From assembly GCA_002811645.1 (NCBI GenBank), contig PDIP01000090.1, forward strand, positions 1-40,830: a stretch of 40,830 bases of DNA. Direction: 5' to 3'. This DNA comes from Corallochytrium limacisporum (taxonomy: Eukaryota > Opisthokonta). Below, piece by piece: positions 12,001-20,925 of this stretch; position 1 is the first letter of the stretch, and every line of letters starts with the position of its first letter. Under the pieces are notes generated by a model. It ran no database searches and was not told the DNA's origin. It worked only from the letters and a program-made list of their open reading frames with translations. The translations under genes were made by a program, and so were the position numbers.

Positions 12001-12489
12001 CACTGGGCAGGCGAGTTGATCGGTTAGCAGAGTGGCACTTCCGAAAACGAAGCTGGGTAGTGAGTGTGAGTGAAGGGTTTGCGTTCAGGTGAGCGGTTTT
12101 CCGATCTGGTGAGGGGTTCGAAATTGGTGAGGGGCAAGAGAGTTGTACTCAGAACTTTGTGTTGAAGAGATCTATGTGATTCCATGTATTTGACAAGTGA
12201 TGGATCATCAATGTAAATGTATTTCATTTGCCGTGTGCACTATAACAAACACAATTAACACTTGAAAAAGATTCTTTGGAAAGGGTGATCGTTCCTTAGC
12301 ATATTTATTCGGCTAGGGTCATGATAGTTGTGAACGATCGGACATGCACTGAAAAAGAGTATGCCTACATCTGCACCATTACTCGGACTGAGTTGCTTCA
12401 GGGGCAGGTGGTACATGGTCAGGGATGACATTAGTCTGAAAATTCCCTAGACCATACCCTGATCCTAGCTTTATTGGTGCCTGTTGTTT
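9028..12489. other. 3.5 kb spacer, no confident gene
   Basis: The longest gene-free stretch in the left half. Overlapping frames at 10960-11353 stay open in two frames at once, begin at GTG and TTG and show no domain. Around 12085-12145 an imperfect GGTGAGSGG motif recurs three times at about 20-base spacing. I see no transposon ends, tRNA or rRNA. Confidence 0.4.
9178..9185 (-). promoter_or_regulatory. Possible TATA-like element of the katG gene
   Basis: Reads TATTTAAG on the minus strand about 150 bases upstream of the katG ATG. Spacing suits a TATA box with a leader of about 120 bases. Sequence match only; no transcription start is known. Confidence 0.25.
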
Positions 12490-13434
12490 TCATAGATTTA
12501 CGACAACGCGGTACTCTGCACTCACACGTGGCTCTGCGTGTTTTGGCGGATTGTCCAAACGAAAAGCAGTGTGGAAGACAATGGGAAAGCATTGCTGCTC
12601 CAGCTGCTGTTGCTTTTGCTCGTCTCGAAATCTGTCAAAGTGAACCATCACAATGACCTCGTCAGTGGTCATTTCAGGATAGTAAAACCACTTTTGACGG
12701 TCACTGTACTTTAGTTTGTAGTCCTCCACAGGAAGTCCTGTGTCGGCATAGTTCAGAAGGAGCGATGGAACCACGTCTTCGTCCTTTGTCACAGAGTATT
12801 TAGCCGCCATGGCAAGGGGTGTAGTCAACACGGGCCCTTTCATCGGCAGAATTGGACGCCACAGATCAATTACCATCAATCGCTCCGTGTCCTGTTGGAA
12901 GTCCGGCATGGTTACATCGGGTCCGTAGTATGCCTTCAAAGATCTCTGCAGCTCTGGTAGAGTCTCACAATTATCTGCGTGGACCTCGCTGGCGTACTCT
13001 TCACCCTTCTTTCCACCACGAACGACTAAATAACTGTCTTCGAAATGGACCTGGGCCGAATTTCCAACAAGGTGTTGAATCAATTCGGTTACTTCCTGAC
13101 CGTACACTCGCTTCACCTCGATCTGATTCTTCCACTGGTCAGGTGTCATCGAAGTCTTGTGTGAAAGGAGAACAAAACCGTACTTATTGAAAAATTCGGA
13201 CTTGCTCAGCCCCGACTTTGACTCTTCCTCACGGGCGTCATGGACTGGGATCCTCCGATCCTCCATCTTTCGATACCACTTCCCAGCATTCCACAATCCC
13301 TTTGGGGATAGTGGATTTGACATTATCTTCAAATCCTGTTCAAAGCGCTCGCCTTGCTTAACTTTAACATCCTGGCGCACGAAACCCGGGATCTTGGCAG
13401 TAACCGTACGCGCACTTCCAGCAGCTGCGGCCAT
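12490..13434 (-). CDS. CmcJ/AsaB/GA4-desaturase-like non-heme iron oxygenase
   Basis: Member of the family grouping CmcJ, fungal AsaB-type hydroxylase/desaturases and gibberellin GA4 desaturase; these act in secondary metabolism as Fe(II)/2-oxoglutarate-type oxygenases or methyltransferase partners. ATG at 13434, 314 residues, stop TGA. Visible family landmarks are a candidate metal pair H152-x-D154 in SEVHADN, the VIDLWRPI strand (188-195), GPVLTTPLAMA (200-210), the QKWFYYPEMTTDEVIVM block (247-263), a second His at 288 in FHTAF, and a C-terminal arginine-containing PRVSAEYRVVV (302-312). The facial triad would be H152/D154/H288, assigned by analogy. No signal peptide. It stands alone rather than in a biosynthetic cluster, and the family is mostly fungal and bacterial. 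Substrate unknown. Confidence 0.8.
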   Translation of the reverse strand: MAAAAGSARTVTAKIPGFVRQDVKVKQGERFEQDLKIMSNPLSPKGLWNAGKWYRKMEDRRIPVHDAREEESKSGLSKSEFFNKYGFVLLSHKTSMTPDQWKNQIEVKRVYGQEVTELIQHLVGNSAQVHFEDSYLVVRGGKKGEEYASEVHADNCETLPELQRSLKAYYGPDVTMPDFQQDTERLMVIDLWRPILPMKGPVLTTPLAMAAKYSVTKDEDVVPSLLLNYADTGLPVEDYKLKYSDRQKWFYYPEMTTDEVIVMVHFDRFRDEQKQQQLEQQCFPIVFHTAFRLDNPPKHAEPRVSAEYRVVVNL

Positions 13435-14420
13435 GGTCTGTTTGGACCTAATTCACACTGTCACAAGACTCTGACACACTGAGTGTTCTGTATGGTCGTA
13501 AGCTATGTAATTCGCAGACAACTCCACCACAGTTTGCATTATGTATGTCCGTCCTGTCTTCGCTCAATTCCGATCTATTTCTGCCAGCTTTTAGTACCCG
13601 GAAGGCCAGACCATAACAGCCTGTTTGGCTATCTGCTCACGTAGGGACCCACTCTGTGGGATCGACTGCGGCCCAGGGAAGAAACAGGAGACCTTCCCTC
13701 TCCTACCACAACAGTTACCAAAAAGAATCCTTTGTGAAATAATCGGGAGAAGATGGCTATGAAGATTTTCCACACAGTCAATTTGCCGTTGAAGTGGTGA
13801 TCGTCCATTCGATACTGCGCACTGCGGAGTCTTGGCGATCAGAGATTCCCAACCCCCCAACCCCTTTTCCTTCATTAGGGGCAGGGGTGTCGTGACCAGG
13901 GCAAGCAGGCGTCAAACGATTCCAATGGATTCTGTACCAGTCTCCACCTCATCCTCACACCATATACACTCCTGACGGGGGGGGGCACTGGAATGTTGCC
14001 CCGCAATCAGACTGCAACGGGAATATTTTTTCACCGAAGCTCCATTACCAAAAAGAAAAATCATCTGACTACGATGCCAATAGGTGAGTGACTCAGGCTA
14101 CCTTTCCGTACTGACTAGAAGAGAGGCATCCAACCTACTGGCGACATGGCACACACAGTCATGGGGGATGCAATTAGCAGAAGATTGATTGATTGTACGC
14201 GGCATTCCATTCGGATCTCAGCCGAAATTTTGCGGCCAAAGAGCTCTATAGTAGAAGTATGGTCTATTTTGTTTCTCAAGCCAACAGCACTTCTAGGCTG
14301 CTGGACCATTGGGGGTTGGTGAGGAAGACGATATCAGTGTGATAGAGTACAGGAGACGTGCATGTGGGCATGCTCAAAGCCCCTACTACCATGGATCATA
14401 CTACCTGTCTTGAACTCCCA
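13435..14420. other. Spacer with a G9 run
   Basis: No convincing coding frame. Contains a run of nine G at 13977-13985. The 13591-13875 minus frame is short, begins at an ATG but shows no recognisable content. Confidence 0.4.
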
Positions 14421-15403
14421 TTAGTCGTCAGTCTGCAATGGTAGTACGGCACCGTTGCATTGCGAATAAATGTATGGGAATACAGTCTTCATGATCGCTC
14501 CCCCATTGTGTGCGCGATCTTCGTGCTGGTAGAATTCACCAACATCAGAGAAGAAGGGATACTCCGCACGACGCACCCGTGCATCGGGAATCCACTGGAT
14601 GAAGTTATCGCCCTTTCCGTTCCATTCTTGTCGACCATACAATGCTATGCCCATCCCCATGTCTTTGCCTTCACGTCGCAATCGCTCCTTCACTGTTCGG
14701 ACCATGCCTTGTGGCACAATGAACGAGTCCAAAGACAGCCATTCTTCATCCAAATATACCTCAGCGTACGAGTGATCCAGCCATTTCGGAATATTCGGCA
14801 CTCCTTCTAGAATGGCTCCATTGATCTCCACAAACCACGGACGAGCAGCGATACCAGCTGCTCGACACAAGGCAACAAAAACTGTGGTCTTTGTCTGACA
14901 GAACCCTTGCTTCAGATTCTCAAGTACCTCGCTGGCTTTGTATAATCCAAACTTGGGACCCCATGCGAATTTGAGCTCATCACGCACATAATCATGAATG
15001 GCAATGGCAAGTTTGGTCCTGTTCCCTGAGTCCTCCTTAAGTGACATTTGAATATCCCCAAGCACATTCTTGACTATTTCGTGATCGCAATCAATGTACT
15101 TGGTAGATGACAGGAACAATGCCGGATCGTCTAATCCCATATTCCTCTTCGTGACCTCTACAGGGTGCTCGATGTCAATGGCTTGTCCTGGTTTAGGTGC
15201 CACGAATCGGTCCTCTGGCACTTTGTGCTTCAACATGGCCTTCTTCAGGTCAATGACAGGTTGATCAATTCCTTCGTATGTCAATTTGAAAGTACCAAAG
15301 TGCTTTCCAATTGAAAATGGTGATCCCAAATGCTTGTGCGCAATCACAGCTTCCTCTGGGTCAATATGAACAGTCTTCATGAACCATCTAGGCTCATATG
15401 CAC
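14421..15403 (-). CDS. Transglutaminase-like domain fused to NAPE-PLD C-terminal end (third segment)
   Basis: The open frame from the ATG at 15380 encodes 319 residues; in-frame codons continue upstream to 15403. Residues 1 to about 65 are the end of a NAPE-PLD domain: KTVHIDPEEAV, then SIGKHFGTF with His27 matching the last catalytic His of the family. The codons upstream of the ATG read GAYEPRWF, the conserved NAPE-PLD motif, so this ATG is not a real N-terminus. From about residue 85 on comes a transglutaminase/protease-like core: Cys161 in KQGFCQTKTTVFVALCR, His203 in DHSYAEVYLD and Asp218 in WLSLDS give a Cys-His-Asp triad. No membrane segment. Such domains cleave or exchange amide and thioester bonds. 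It is joined to the two upstream segments as one gene broken by an 8-bp duplication and a TAG. If expressed alone it would lack half the NAPE-PLD. Confidence 0.8.
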
Positions 15404-15416
15404 CTATGCACCTATG
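15397..15416. repeat. 8-bp tandem duplication causing a frameshift
   Basis: The unit TATGCACC occurs twice in a row, followed by TATG (2.5 copies). It sits in the codons for the conserved GAYEPRWFM motif of the NAPE-PLD domain; one copy fewer restores the frame exactly. Confidence 0.9.
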
Positions 15417-15673
15417 GGAATGAGGGCTGTGGAAAACGGCGCAAATGTCTTGCCCTGCTGTTCAAAATGAGGACTGTAACCAGTGTCACCTGTGAAATAC
15501 AATTTGGTTTTCATTTGCTCAGATTGCACTACGAATGATCCCCATAAGGTCTTCATGTGGTCAAACACACCGCGACCGGAGCGATGTTGGCACTCAACAA
15601 GCCAAACTGTCAGACCTTCCTGTTCCTTAGCACACCCTGCTCGCCGTTGGCCATAGTCCGTGTCCTCGGGGTG
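15404..15673 (-). pseudogene. Middle segment of the NAPE-PLD domain
   Basis: Reading on past the TAG at 15674-15676 in the same frame gives 89 residues with clear NAPE-PLD features: VECQHRSGRG (matching the QHW block), HMKTLWGSF, LYFTGDTGY with the metal-binding Asp, and FSTALIPIGA. It then hits TAG at 15404-15406, created because an 8-base unit (TATGCACC on the plus strand) is present twice. Deleting one copy restores GAYEPRWFM and joins the next segment. This part has no ATG of its own near its beginning and cannot be a gene by itself. Confidence 0.8.
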
Positions 15674-16321
15674 CTACCGAAGTACCCGGGTAGACTGGTA
15701 CCAGTCTAGTTCTCGGTACCGTCCTATTCCAAAGGAGGCAAGGCGCTTACCCACTCCTAGCGGCACAATAAACAAGGGCATCTGGCCGTTTCTTCCCTTG
15801 TGAGTTGCGATGTACTTAACCGAGTCCTCATCCAAGTGGTCGTAGTGATCATGAGAAATAATCACAGCATCTATCTCTGGCAGGTCTTCGCGGGCTACGC
15901 CTGGAGCATGTGCCCGCTTCGTGCCAGATGGACCAATCCATTGAAAGGGGGCGCACCTCTCAGAGTAAACAGGATCGCCAAGAATGTTGAAGCCATCCAT
16001 CTGCAACAGGAAGGAGCTGTGATTGATGAAAGTTGCCCGAATTTTGCCATTTCCCGTGATCTCCGCTGAAACATTCTTGGTTTGCACAACTGGTGGCTGC
16101 TTAGGCCACGGGGTCCTTGGATCACCACGTACCAACCTTACGATATCACCTCCCCCAAACTCCGGAGGCTTCTGCGTATTGCTAAAGTAAGTTCCGTTAA
16201 AATGATCAGACTTTGGTCCTCTGTATATCTTACCAACTGAGAGAAGAGAAACCATTGTTGCAGTTGTGCCCGCGGACGCTGACCGGATACTTGAAAGCAA
16301 GCTGATTCCGCGAGAAGACAT
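15674..16321 (-). CDS. NAPE-PLD-like metallo-beta-lactamase, N-terminal part (ends at in-frame TAG)
   Basis: N-acyl-phosphatidylethanolamine phospholipase D family: zinc hydrolases that release N-acylethanolamines from membrane NAPE. ATG at 16321, 215 residues to TAG at 15674. The N-terminus is Ser/Arg-rich and could be a mitochondrial presequence. The metal motif HDHYDHLD is at 157-164, preceded by INHSSFLLQMDG and ILGDPVYSERC, typical of the family; RELDWYQ (203-209) is the next conserved block. Family members run to about 390 residues, and the missing part (third His, Asp of GDTGY, last His) is encoded immediately downstream in the same frame and then after an 8-bp shift. So this is the first segment of a single long NAPE-PLD/transglutaminase gene of about 630 codons (14421-16321). 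TAG is used as a normal stop by at least five genes in this window, so recoding as a sense codon is unlikely. Pseudogene, sequence error or readthrough remain open. Confidence 0.85.
   Translation of the reverse strand: MSSRGISLLSSIRSASAGTTATMVSLLSVGKIYRGPKSDHFNGTYFSNTQKPPEFGGGDIVRLVRGDPRTPWPKQPPVVQTKNVSAEITGNGKIRATFINHSSFLLQMDGFNILGDPVYSERCAPFQWIGPSGTKRAHAPGVAREDLPEIDAVIISHDHYDHLDEDSVKYIATHKGRNGQMPLFIVPLGVGKRLASFGIGRYRELDWYQSTRVLR
15691..15708. repeat. 18-bp perfect palindrome
   Basis: TAGACTGGTACCAGTCTA is its own reverse complement. It lies in the codons for LDWYQST, 15 bases upstream (in mRNA sense) of the in-frame TAG. It is nested between TACCGA (15675-15680) and TCGGTA (15713-15718), which can also pair. 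Confidence 0.8.
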
Positions 16322-16916
16322 TCATATCAAATGGTGTGGGCGACCAAAATGGATCAATTGCTCCATATGGGCTTTCAGTTTGTCAGTTGTCTGACAGACA
16401 TAAGCCCCTCAAAATACCAAGGTACCGTGCTTCCCCGTGGTGTCCATTCAGCAGCAGATACCGTGCGTGGTACTCACAATACTCAAGCGAACGTGATCCG
16501 CTTGCAGTGCGTCATCCATGAAACTCTTAGGGAAAATCGCACCACAGAACTTGTAGACACCGTGTCGAGAACTGTGTCTCATGATACAGGGGCTTGCCCT
16601 TATACTCCAGACCCCCAGATTCAATAGGCCCCAAATGGAAATGAGTTAAAAGTAGCGGGAAAATAGACCCCGAACTATTCTGAACCACTCCAGGGGGTGG
16701 GTTGGGTGGTCGCGCAGACCAGGAACTCACCCCTTGTGGTCGGACGGCAGTGGCTGGGACGCCTTTTCGAGCAGTGCGAATAAAGAAGTTACTTCAATGT
16801 GGAAAACACACTCGTTTACCATATGTTTATTGCAAAATCTGAATGGTCTGGGATTTGACTGCAGATCCATACAATACAGAAATGGGTTCGCCACCTTGAA
16901 ACAGGGGAAGCCAGCG
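16322..16916. other. Divergent promoter region between NAPE-PLD fusion and USP
   Basis: About 600 bases separating two divergently oriented genes, so it must hold both promoters. The USP frame stays open from 16734 (TTG) and contains ATGs at 16797 and 16917. No clear TATA box was seen on either strand. Confidence 0.5.
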
Positions 16917-19235
16917 ATGGATGGCCAGTTGCAATGCACTCATTGGAAGAACAGCTTGCGGCTAAGCAGCGTTCGCACTGCCATCCAACAGAATAAAGGA
17001 GCTTCCAGTAAATGTCAAGCTCGCATTAGCCCCAAGGCCAAGGCAGAGCTTCACCTTTTGTCGACATGTCACGTGTGCAAGATTCACGCCACAAAAGACC
17101 AGGTCGTCAATCTGTGTCTGGTCTGTGGTACACTGCTGTGTTCAAAGAATGGATGTGCATTAGATCATCAAACCAAGAAAAAGAATCATATTCTCATGCT
17201 AGAAGTGACATACTTGGATGGAATAGCATCGTGCATCTTTACGTGTAGCAAGTGCAATGAGACGATGCCATTGAATGCGAGAACATCTCCTGCGGATTCC
17301 ATTCTCAGTGATCTACTCGATCTGGTCGACAGTGAGGCAAAGAAGCATGAGAAGCGCCTAGCTGTAGCCATAGCTGGACCTGACTTACTCCAAGCGGAAC
17401 TCAGCAGCAAAGGGAAAAATGTTAGCAAAGGTGCCAAACGGGGTAACCTCTACAGGGGTGCTCGCACAAAGCGGCCTTTGGATCTGGCAGCTGGTTTACC
17501 CAGCCACGACCATGTTGAAGATAGCAAAGACATCCAGAGTCAGACTGTGCGCACCGCTGCGTACAAAGGCCACACTGGTCTTGTCAATTTGGGCAATACT
17601 TGCTTCTTCAATTCTTTGATGCAGTCCCTTGGTGCCTTGCGACCAGCTTTACCATCCATCCAAACGGAGATATTGGCGAGTGAGCGTCCATCTGCAGATG
17701 TCACCATGCCCAGTCGGGGCTTCACATCCTTGAAAGATGAGAAAGAGCAGATAGGTGAGTCCGAGGACGTCAACAACTATGACAATTCGAAACACACTCC
17801 TGATGCGAACGAATGCGAGGAGGATGGCCCTTCCGGTGCTTACGACAACGAAATCAATGACGACAGTGATGACGATGAGGAATTTGACAATGGCGCGGAT
17901 TCCCCATCGGAGCATACAGTTACCTACACCTTACATCCCGGACCTGTCACGGCGGATTCAACATTGGCCTTCTTTGAGACTTTGCAGATGTTATGGCGGG
18001 GTGGAATTGTGTCCCATAAACCTCACAGATTACTTGCTCATTTCTGGAGAAGAGCGGGCCACATGATCAAGGGAGAGCAACAGGATGCTCACGAGGCAAT
18101 GATCTTCCTTTTTGACATGCTGAAGAAGGACGATTTACAGACCTACCAGGCATCTTTGCTCAACCAGCGGTATGGATCCGGTGGTGACGAAGGTCAAAGA
18201 GCGGTGATCAACAAGAAATTGTTGGCCAGTTTGGGTGTCTCGGAGAGGCGGGCCATTCGTCACACAGGTTTGCACTTACCAAATTGGATTGATGACACTT
18301 TCGGGTTCTACGCAACAACGAGCATTGCGTGTGCCTCCTGTACTTCTGTTGTCAAGAGGCGCGAGTTACACCTGCACTTATCGCTCCCGCTGCACACAAC
18401 AAGGCAAGGCCCCGCTACATGTCATAAACAAGGAAATCCTTCATCCGTGCCGCCCATTTCGAAACACCAAAGGAAAAAGGCAAGGGCGAAAGCGAAGAGG
18501 CGGAAGGGCCACCGCGATCCTCTACTAAACAATAGTACGGAGGGACCGGTAGCGGGTGCGAACAGAGAAATCGAAGGTTCTGAGGCAGACAAGGCAACTG
18601 AGGTATCGCACAGGTCTCAGACGGATATGGTGGAGACAGAGGATGAAGACGATAGCTGTGATTCCGAAATCACTAATCTCGAGCAAATGCTACCCCAAGC
18701 TTATATCAGTGGTGATGATGGTCGTGGTTCGGTCCCACCCAGCAGCAGCATCCCCGAATTACCTGATCTGATTGGCGCGGCCTTGAGCGACGAGGTCTTG
18801 CAGGGTGGCCATGGTTACAAGTGCGAGAAATGCAATGGTGTCAATGCGTTGCGATCTACTTCGGTAGATCCCACGGTCGTACCCCCAATACTCCTGTTTC
18901 ACATGAAGCGCTTCCAACTGAAAGGTGATCGCTTTGTTAAGAACAATGGGTCAGTTTTTGTGCCTGACTCCCTTTCAAGTTCGGCGCTTCACTCGAATTA
19001 CATTGAGGACAAAGACTTGGCGGGCCCGTATCGACTGAAGGCGATCGTTGAGCACCGTGCACGCACCATGGACAGTGGTCACTACGTGGCGTATGTCCGA
19101 CTGCCGGGCAATCAAGACAGCGATGACGGCCCCGGGCAGTGGGTATACGCTTCGGACGCGGTTACCCATGGCATATCCTTCGAGAAAATGACCAAACAGG
19201 TTCAACCGTATTTGTTGTTCTATGAGCGTGACTAG
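16917..19235 (+). CDS. Ubiquitin carboxyl-terminal hydrolase, USP16/USP45-like
   Basis: Cysteine protease that removes ubiquitin from proteins. I chose ATG 16917 (772 residues) because the zinc finger begins directly after it (MDGQLQCTHW); the frame stays open back to a TTG at 16734 with another ATG at 16797, so an N-terminal extension is possible. Residues about 6-120 form a ZnF-UBP with ordered Cys/His (CTHW, CHVC, CLVCG, DHQ, H, CSKC), which binds the free C-terminus of ubiquitin. The catalytic domain begins at GLVNLGNTCFFNSLMQSL with Cys229; His722 in DSGHYVAYV and Asp747 in WVYASDAV complete the triad. It is split by two low-complexity acidic and basic inserts (around 17760-17900 and 18460-18720), as in USP16/45. 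Two CxxC pairs of the fingers (CASC near 18330 and CEKC near 18825) are visible. Stop TAG, convergent with alanine aminotransferase 125 bases away. Confidence 0.93.
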   Translation: MDGQLQCTHWKNSLRLSSVRTAIQQNKGASSKCQARISPKAKAELHLLSTCHVCKIHATKDQVVNLCLVCGTLLCSKNGCALDHQTKKKNHILMLEVTYLDGIASCIFTCSKCNETMPLNARTSPADSILSDLLDLVDSEAKKHEKRLAVAIAGPDLLQAELSSKGKNVSKGAKRGNLYRGARTKRPLDLAAGLPSHDHVEDSKDIQSQTVRTAAYKGHTGLVNLGNTCFFNSLMQSLGALRPALPSIQTEILASERPSADVTMPSRGFTSLKDEKEQIGESEDVNNYDNSKHTPDANECEEDGPSGAYDNEINDDSDDDEEFDNGADSPSEHTVTYTLHPGPVTADSTLAFFETLQMLWRGGIVSHKPHRLLAHFWRRAGHMIKGEQQDAHEAMIFLFDMLKKDDLQTYQASLLNQRYGSGGDEGQRAVINKKLLASLGVSERRAIRHTGLHLPNWIDDTFGFYATTSIACASCTSVVKRRELHLHLSLPLHTTRQGPATCHKQGNPSSVPPISKHQRKKARAKAKRRKGHRDPLLNNSTEGPVAGANREIEGSEADKATEVSHRSQTDMVETEDEDDSCDSEITNLEQMLPQAYISGDDGRGSVPPSSSIPELPDLIGAALSDEVLQGGHGYKCEKCNGVNALRSTSVDPTVVPPILLFHMKRFQLKGDRFVKNNGSVFVPDSLSSSALHSNYIEDKDLAGPYRLKAIVEHRARTMDSGHYVAYVRLPGNQDSDDGPGQWVYASDAVTHGISFEKMTKQVQPYLLFYERD

Positions 19236-19359
19236 AGACTCTAAAGAATGTCGTATTTGATTTTTTGAAGGACTATCAAGAGATTGTGTTGCGTACAATG
19301 AATGGAAGGATCTACGATATTTGTGTTCATGATTTTCGAATCAACTGGATCGGCATTAG

Positions 19360-20925
19360 TCAGTCTCGGTACTTGTCCATGAACTCTTCGTGGAACTGCT
19401 TGATGTTGCCGATGAAGTCCTTGAAAGTCTCCTCAGGAGGCAGGAACGTGCACCGCAAATGATAGGTGCCCTCCTCCTGCTTGAACCCGGTACCGCTTAC
19501 CGTACACACGCCAGTGTTCTTCAGCAATTCTAGGCAGTACAAGGTATCCGGAGCCTTGCCCTGGCGATCTGCCTCCTCGATGGCTTTCTGAGGCAGCTTA
19601 ATCTTGGGGAATGTATACATAGCACCCGCACTGCGCTGGCAGCTCATGCCCTCAAGCGAGTTGAAAGTCTCCACCAATAATTCAGCACGACGCTTCAGGC
19701 TGGTCAAGATAGCGTCACGCTCCTGTGAGTACAGCTCAAAACTGGCGTCACCAGCCTTCGGTGGGTTAACCAGCACCTCTGTCATGATCTGACCCGGAAT
19801 GTTACTGCAGAGTGCCACACTCGCCGCTTTGTAGAATACACCCATAGTCTCCTCGCTCACATTGCAGAACTCCATATAGCCACCACGTGCACCACACTCG
19901 CCGATGAAACCCTTGGACGTGGAGTGGAAGCTGACGCATTCAACTTCAGAGTCCATGTCCCTGATAACCTTCTTGAAGCTCACGAAGGGGAACTCCTCGG
20001 GGTAGTAGATGTTGTCCTGGTACACTTCGTCGGCCATGATCAAAATACCACGCTCGGCGCACAGATTTACAATCTCCTCCATCTGGCTCCGCTTCAGACA
20101 CCCTCCAGTGGGATTGCCCGGGTTGATAATGGCCAGAGCACGAACGTCGACGCCATTGGCCTTCGCTTCGTCATGGGCGTTCTTAATGGATTCAAGGTTG
20201 GTGGCCCACCCATTCTCCTCATCCAGGTAGTACGGCACAGCAGTGCCACCCAGAAGAGTCAGAGTAGCGGAATAGAGCGGGTACTGAGGAATGGGGATCA
20301 TAACCCCCACCTGCGCATTCTGAATAACGGCCTGGCACACAGTGTTCACACCCGAACTTGCACCGTTGGTCAGATAGATGTGTTCCTGGTCGGACGGATA
20401 GCCATCGCGCTCCTCAATATACTTTGCGACACTCTTGCGAATTATAGCGTGTCCCTTAGAGTTTGAGTAGGCACCGGCACTGCCGATGCTGTTTATCAGA
20501 GTCCGTGCACGTTCAATAGCATCGGGAGCGAAGAGTTTCTTGGTAGTTTCCAACCGGTCAGGGTCCTGGAATAGATCCGGGAACTGGCACAGGGACATGA
20601 CCTCACGGAAGAAGGTAATGGGCTTTTGGCCGACCTGTTGCGGGTTGCCGATGTTGCAGCGGACTACCTGCTTGAAAGGCAGTTGTTCACCCTTCTCCAC
20701 TCTCTCTGCGAGATCTTCTGCGGTGATGGCAATCTCACCACGCACTGCGTATTCCATCTCCAACAACCTCTTGTTCAGGTTCTCCACAGCCAGCACCTCG
20801 CGGGCCGGCTTGGCCGCCTTCAAACTCTGCTGAACCATGATTGTACGACGAAAGCGCTCGACGATCTCCCCACGGGAATTGCTTCGTAGACCGGAGACAG
20901 AGCGTCTACCAAACAGGGAAAGCAT
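19360..20925 (-). CDS. Alanine aminotransferase
   Basis: PLP enzyme of class I/II aminotransferases interconverting alanine plus 2-oxoglutarate with pyruvate plus glutamate. The ATG at 20925 gives 521 residues; the longer frame to 20946 starts at GTG. Residues 1-29 are Arg/Ser-rich without acidic residues apart from two Glu, fitting a mitochondrial presequence; a second ATG at residue 30 (MVQQSLKAAKPAREV) coincides with the usual cytosolic start. The catalytic domain shows NIGNPQ (91-96), SNSKGHAIIRKSVA, INPGNPTGG (267-275), ADEVYQDN (298-305) and the PLP lysine 338 in STSKGFIGECGARGGY. The C-terminal SGTGF and RCTFLPP blocks are present. Full length, no defects. Stop TGA. Confidence 0.97.
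   Translation of the reverse strand: MLSLFGRRSVSGLRSNSRGEIVERFRRTIMVQQSLKAAKPAREVLAVENLNKRLLEMEYAVRGEIAITAEDLAERVEKGEQLPFKQVVRCNIGNPQQVGQKPITFFREVMSLCQFPDLFQDPDRLETTKKLFAPDAIERARTLINSIGSAGAYSNSKGHAIIRKSVAKYIEERDGYPSDQEHIYLTNGASSGVNTVCQAVIQNAQVGVMIPIPQYPLYSATLTLLGGTAVPYYLDEENGWATNLESIKNAHDEAKANGVDVRALAIINPGNPTGGCLKRSQMEEIVNLCAERGILIMADEVYQDNIYYPEEFPFVSFKKVIRDMDSEVECVSFHSTSKGFIGECGARGGYMEFCNVSEETMGVFYKAASVALCSNIPGQIMTEVLVNPPKAGDASFELYSQERDAILTSLKRRAELLVETFNSLEGMSCQRSAGAMYTFPKIKLPQKAIEEADRQGKAPDTLYCLELLKNTGVCTVSGTGFKQEEGTYHLRCTFLPPEETFKDFIGNIKQFHEEFMDKYRD

Noticed and set aside
15404-15676. Reassigned TAG codon
   Set aside because: TAG terminates NRAMP, USP, SAC1, IP3 3-kinase and UBR7 in this window at the expected C-termini.
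16734-16916. USP N-terminal extension from TTG
   Set aside because: No zinc-finger or other motif in it; ATG 16917 lies directly before the ZnF-UBP. ATG 16797 remains a possible start.
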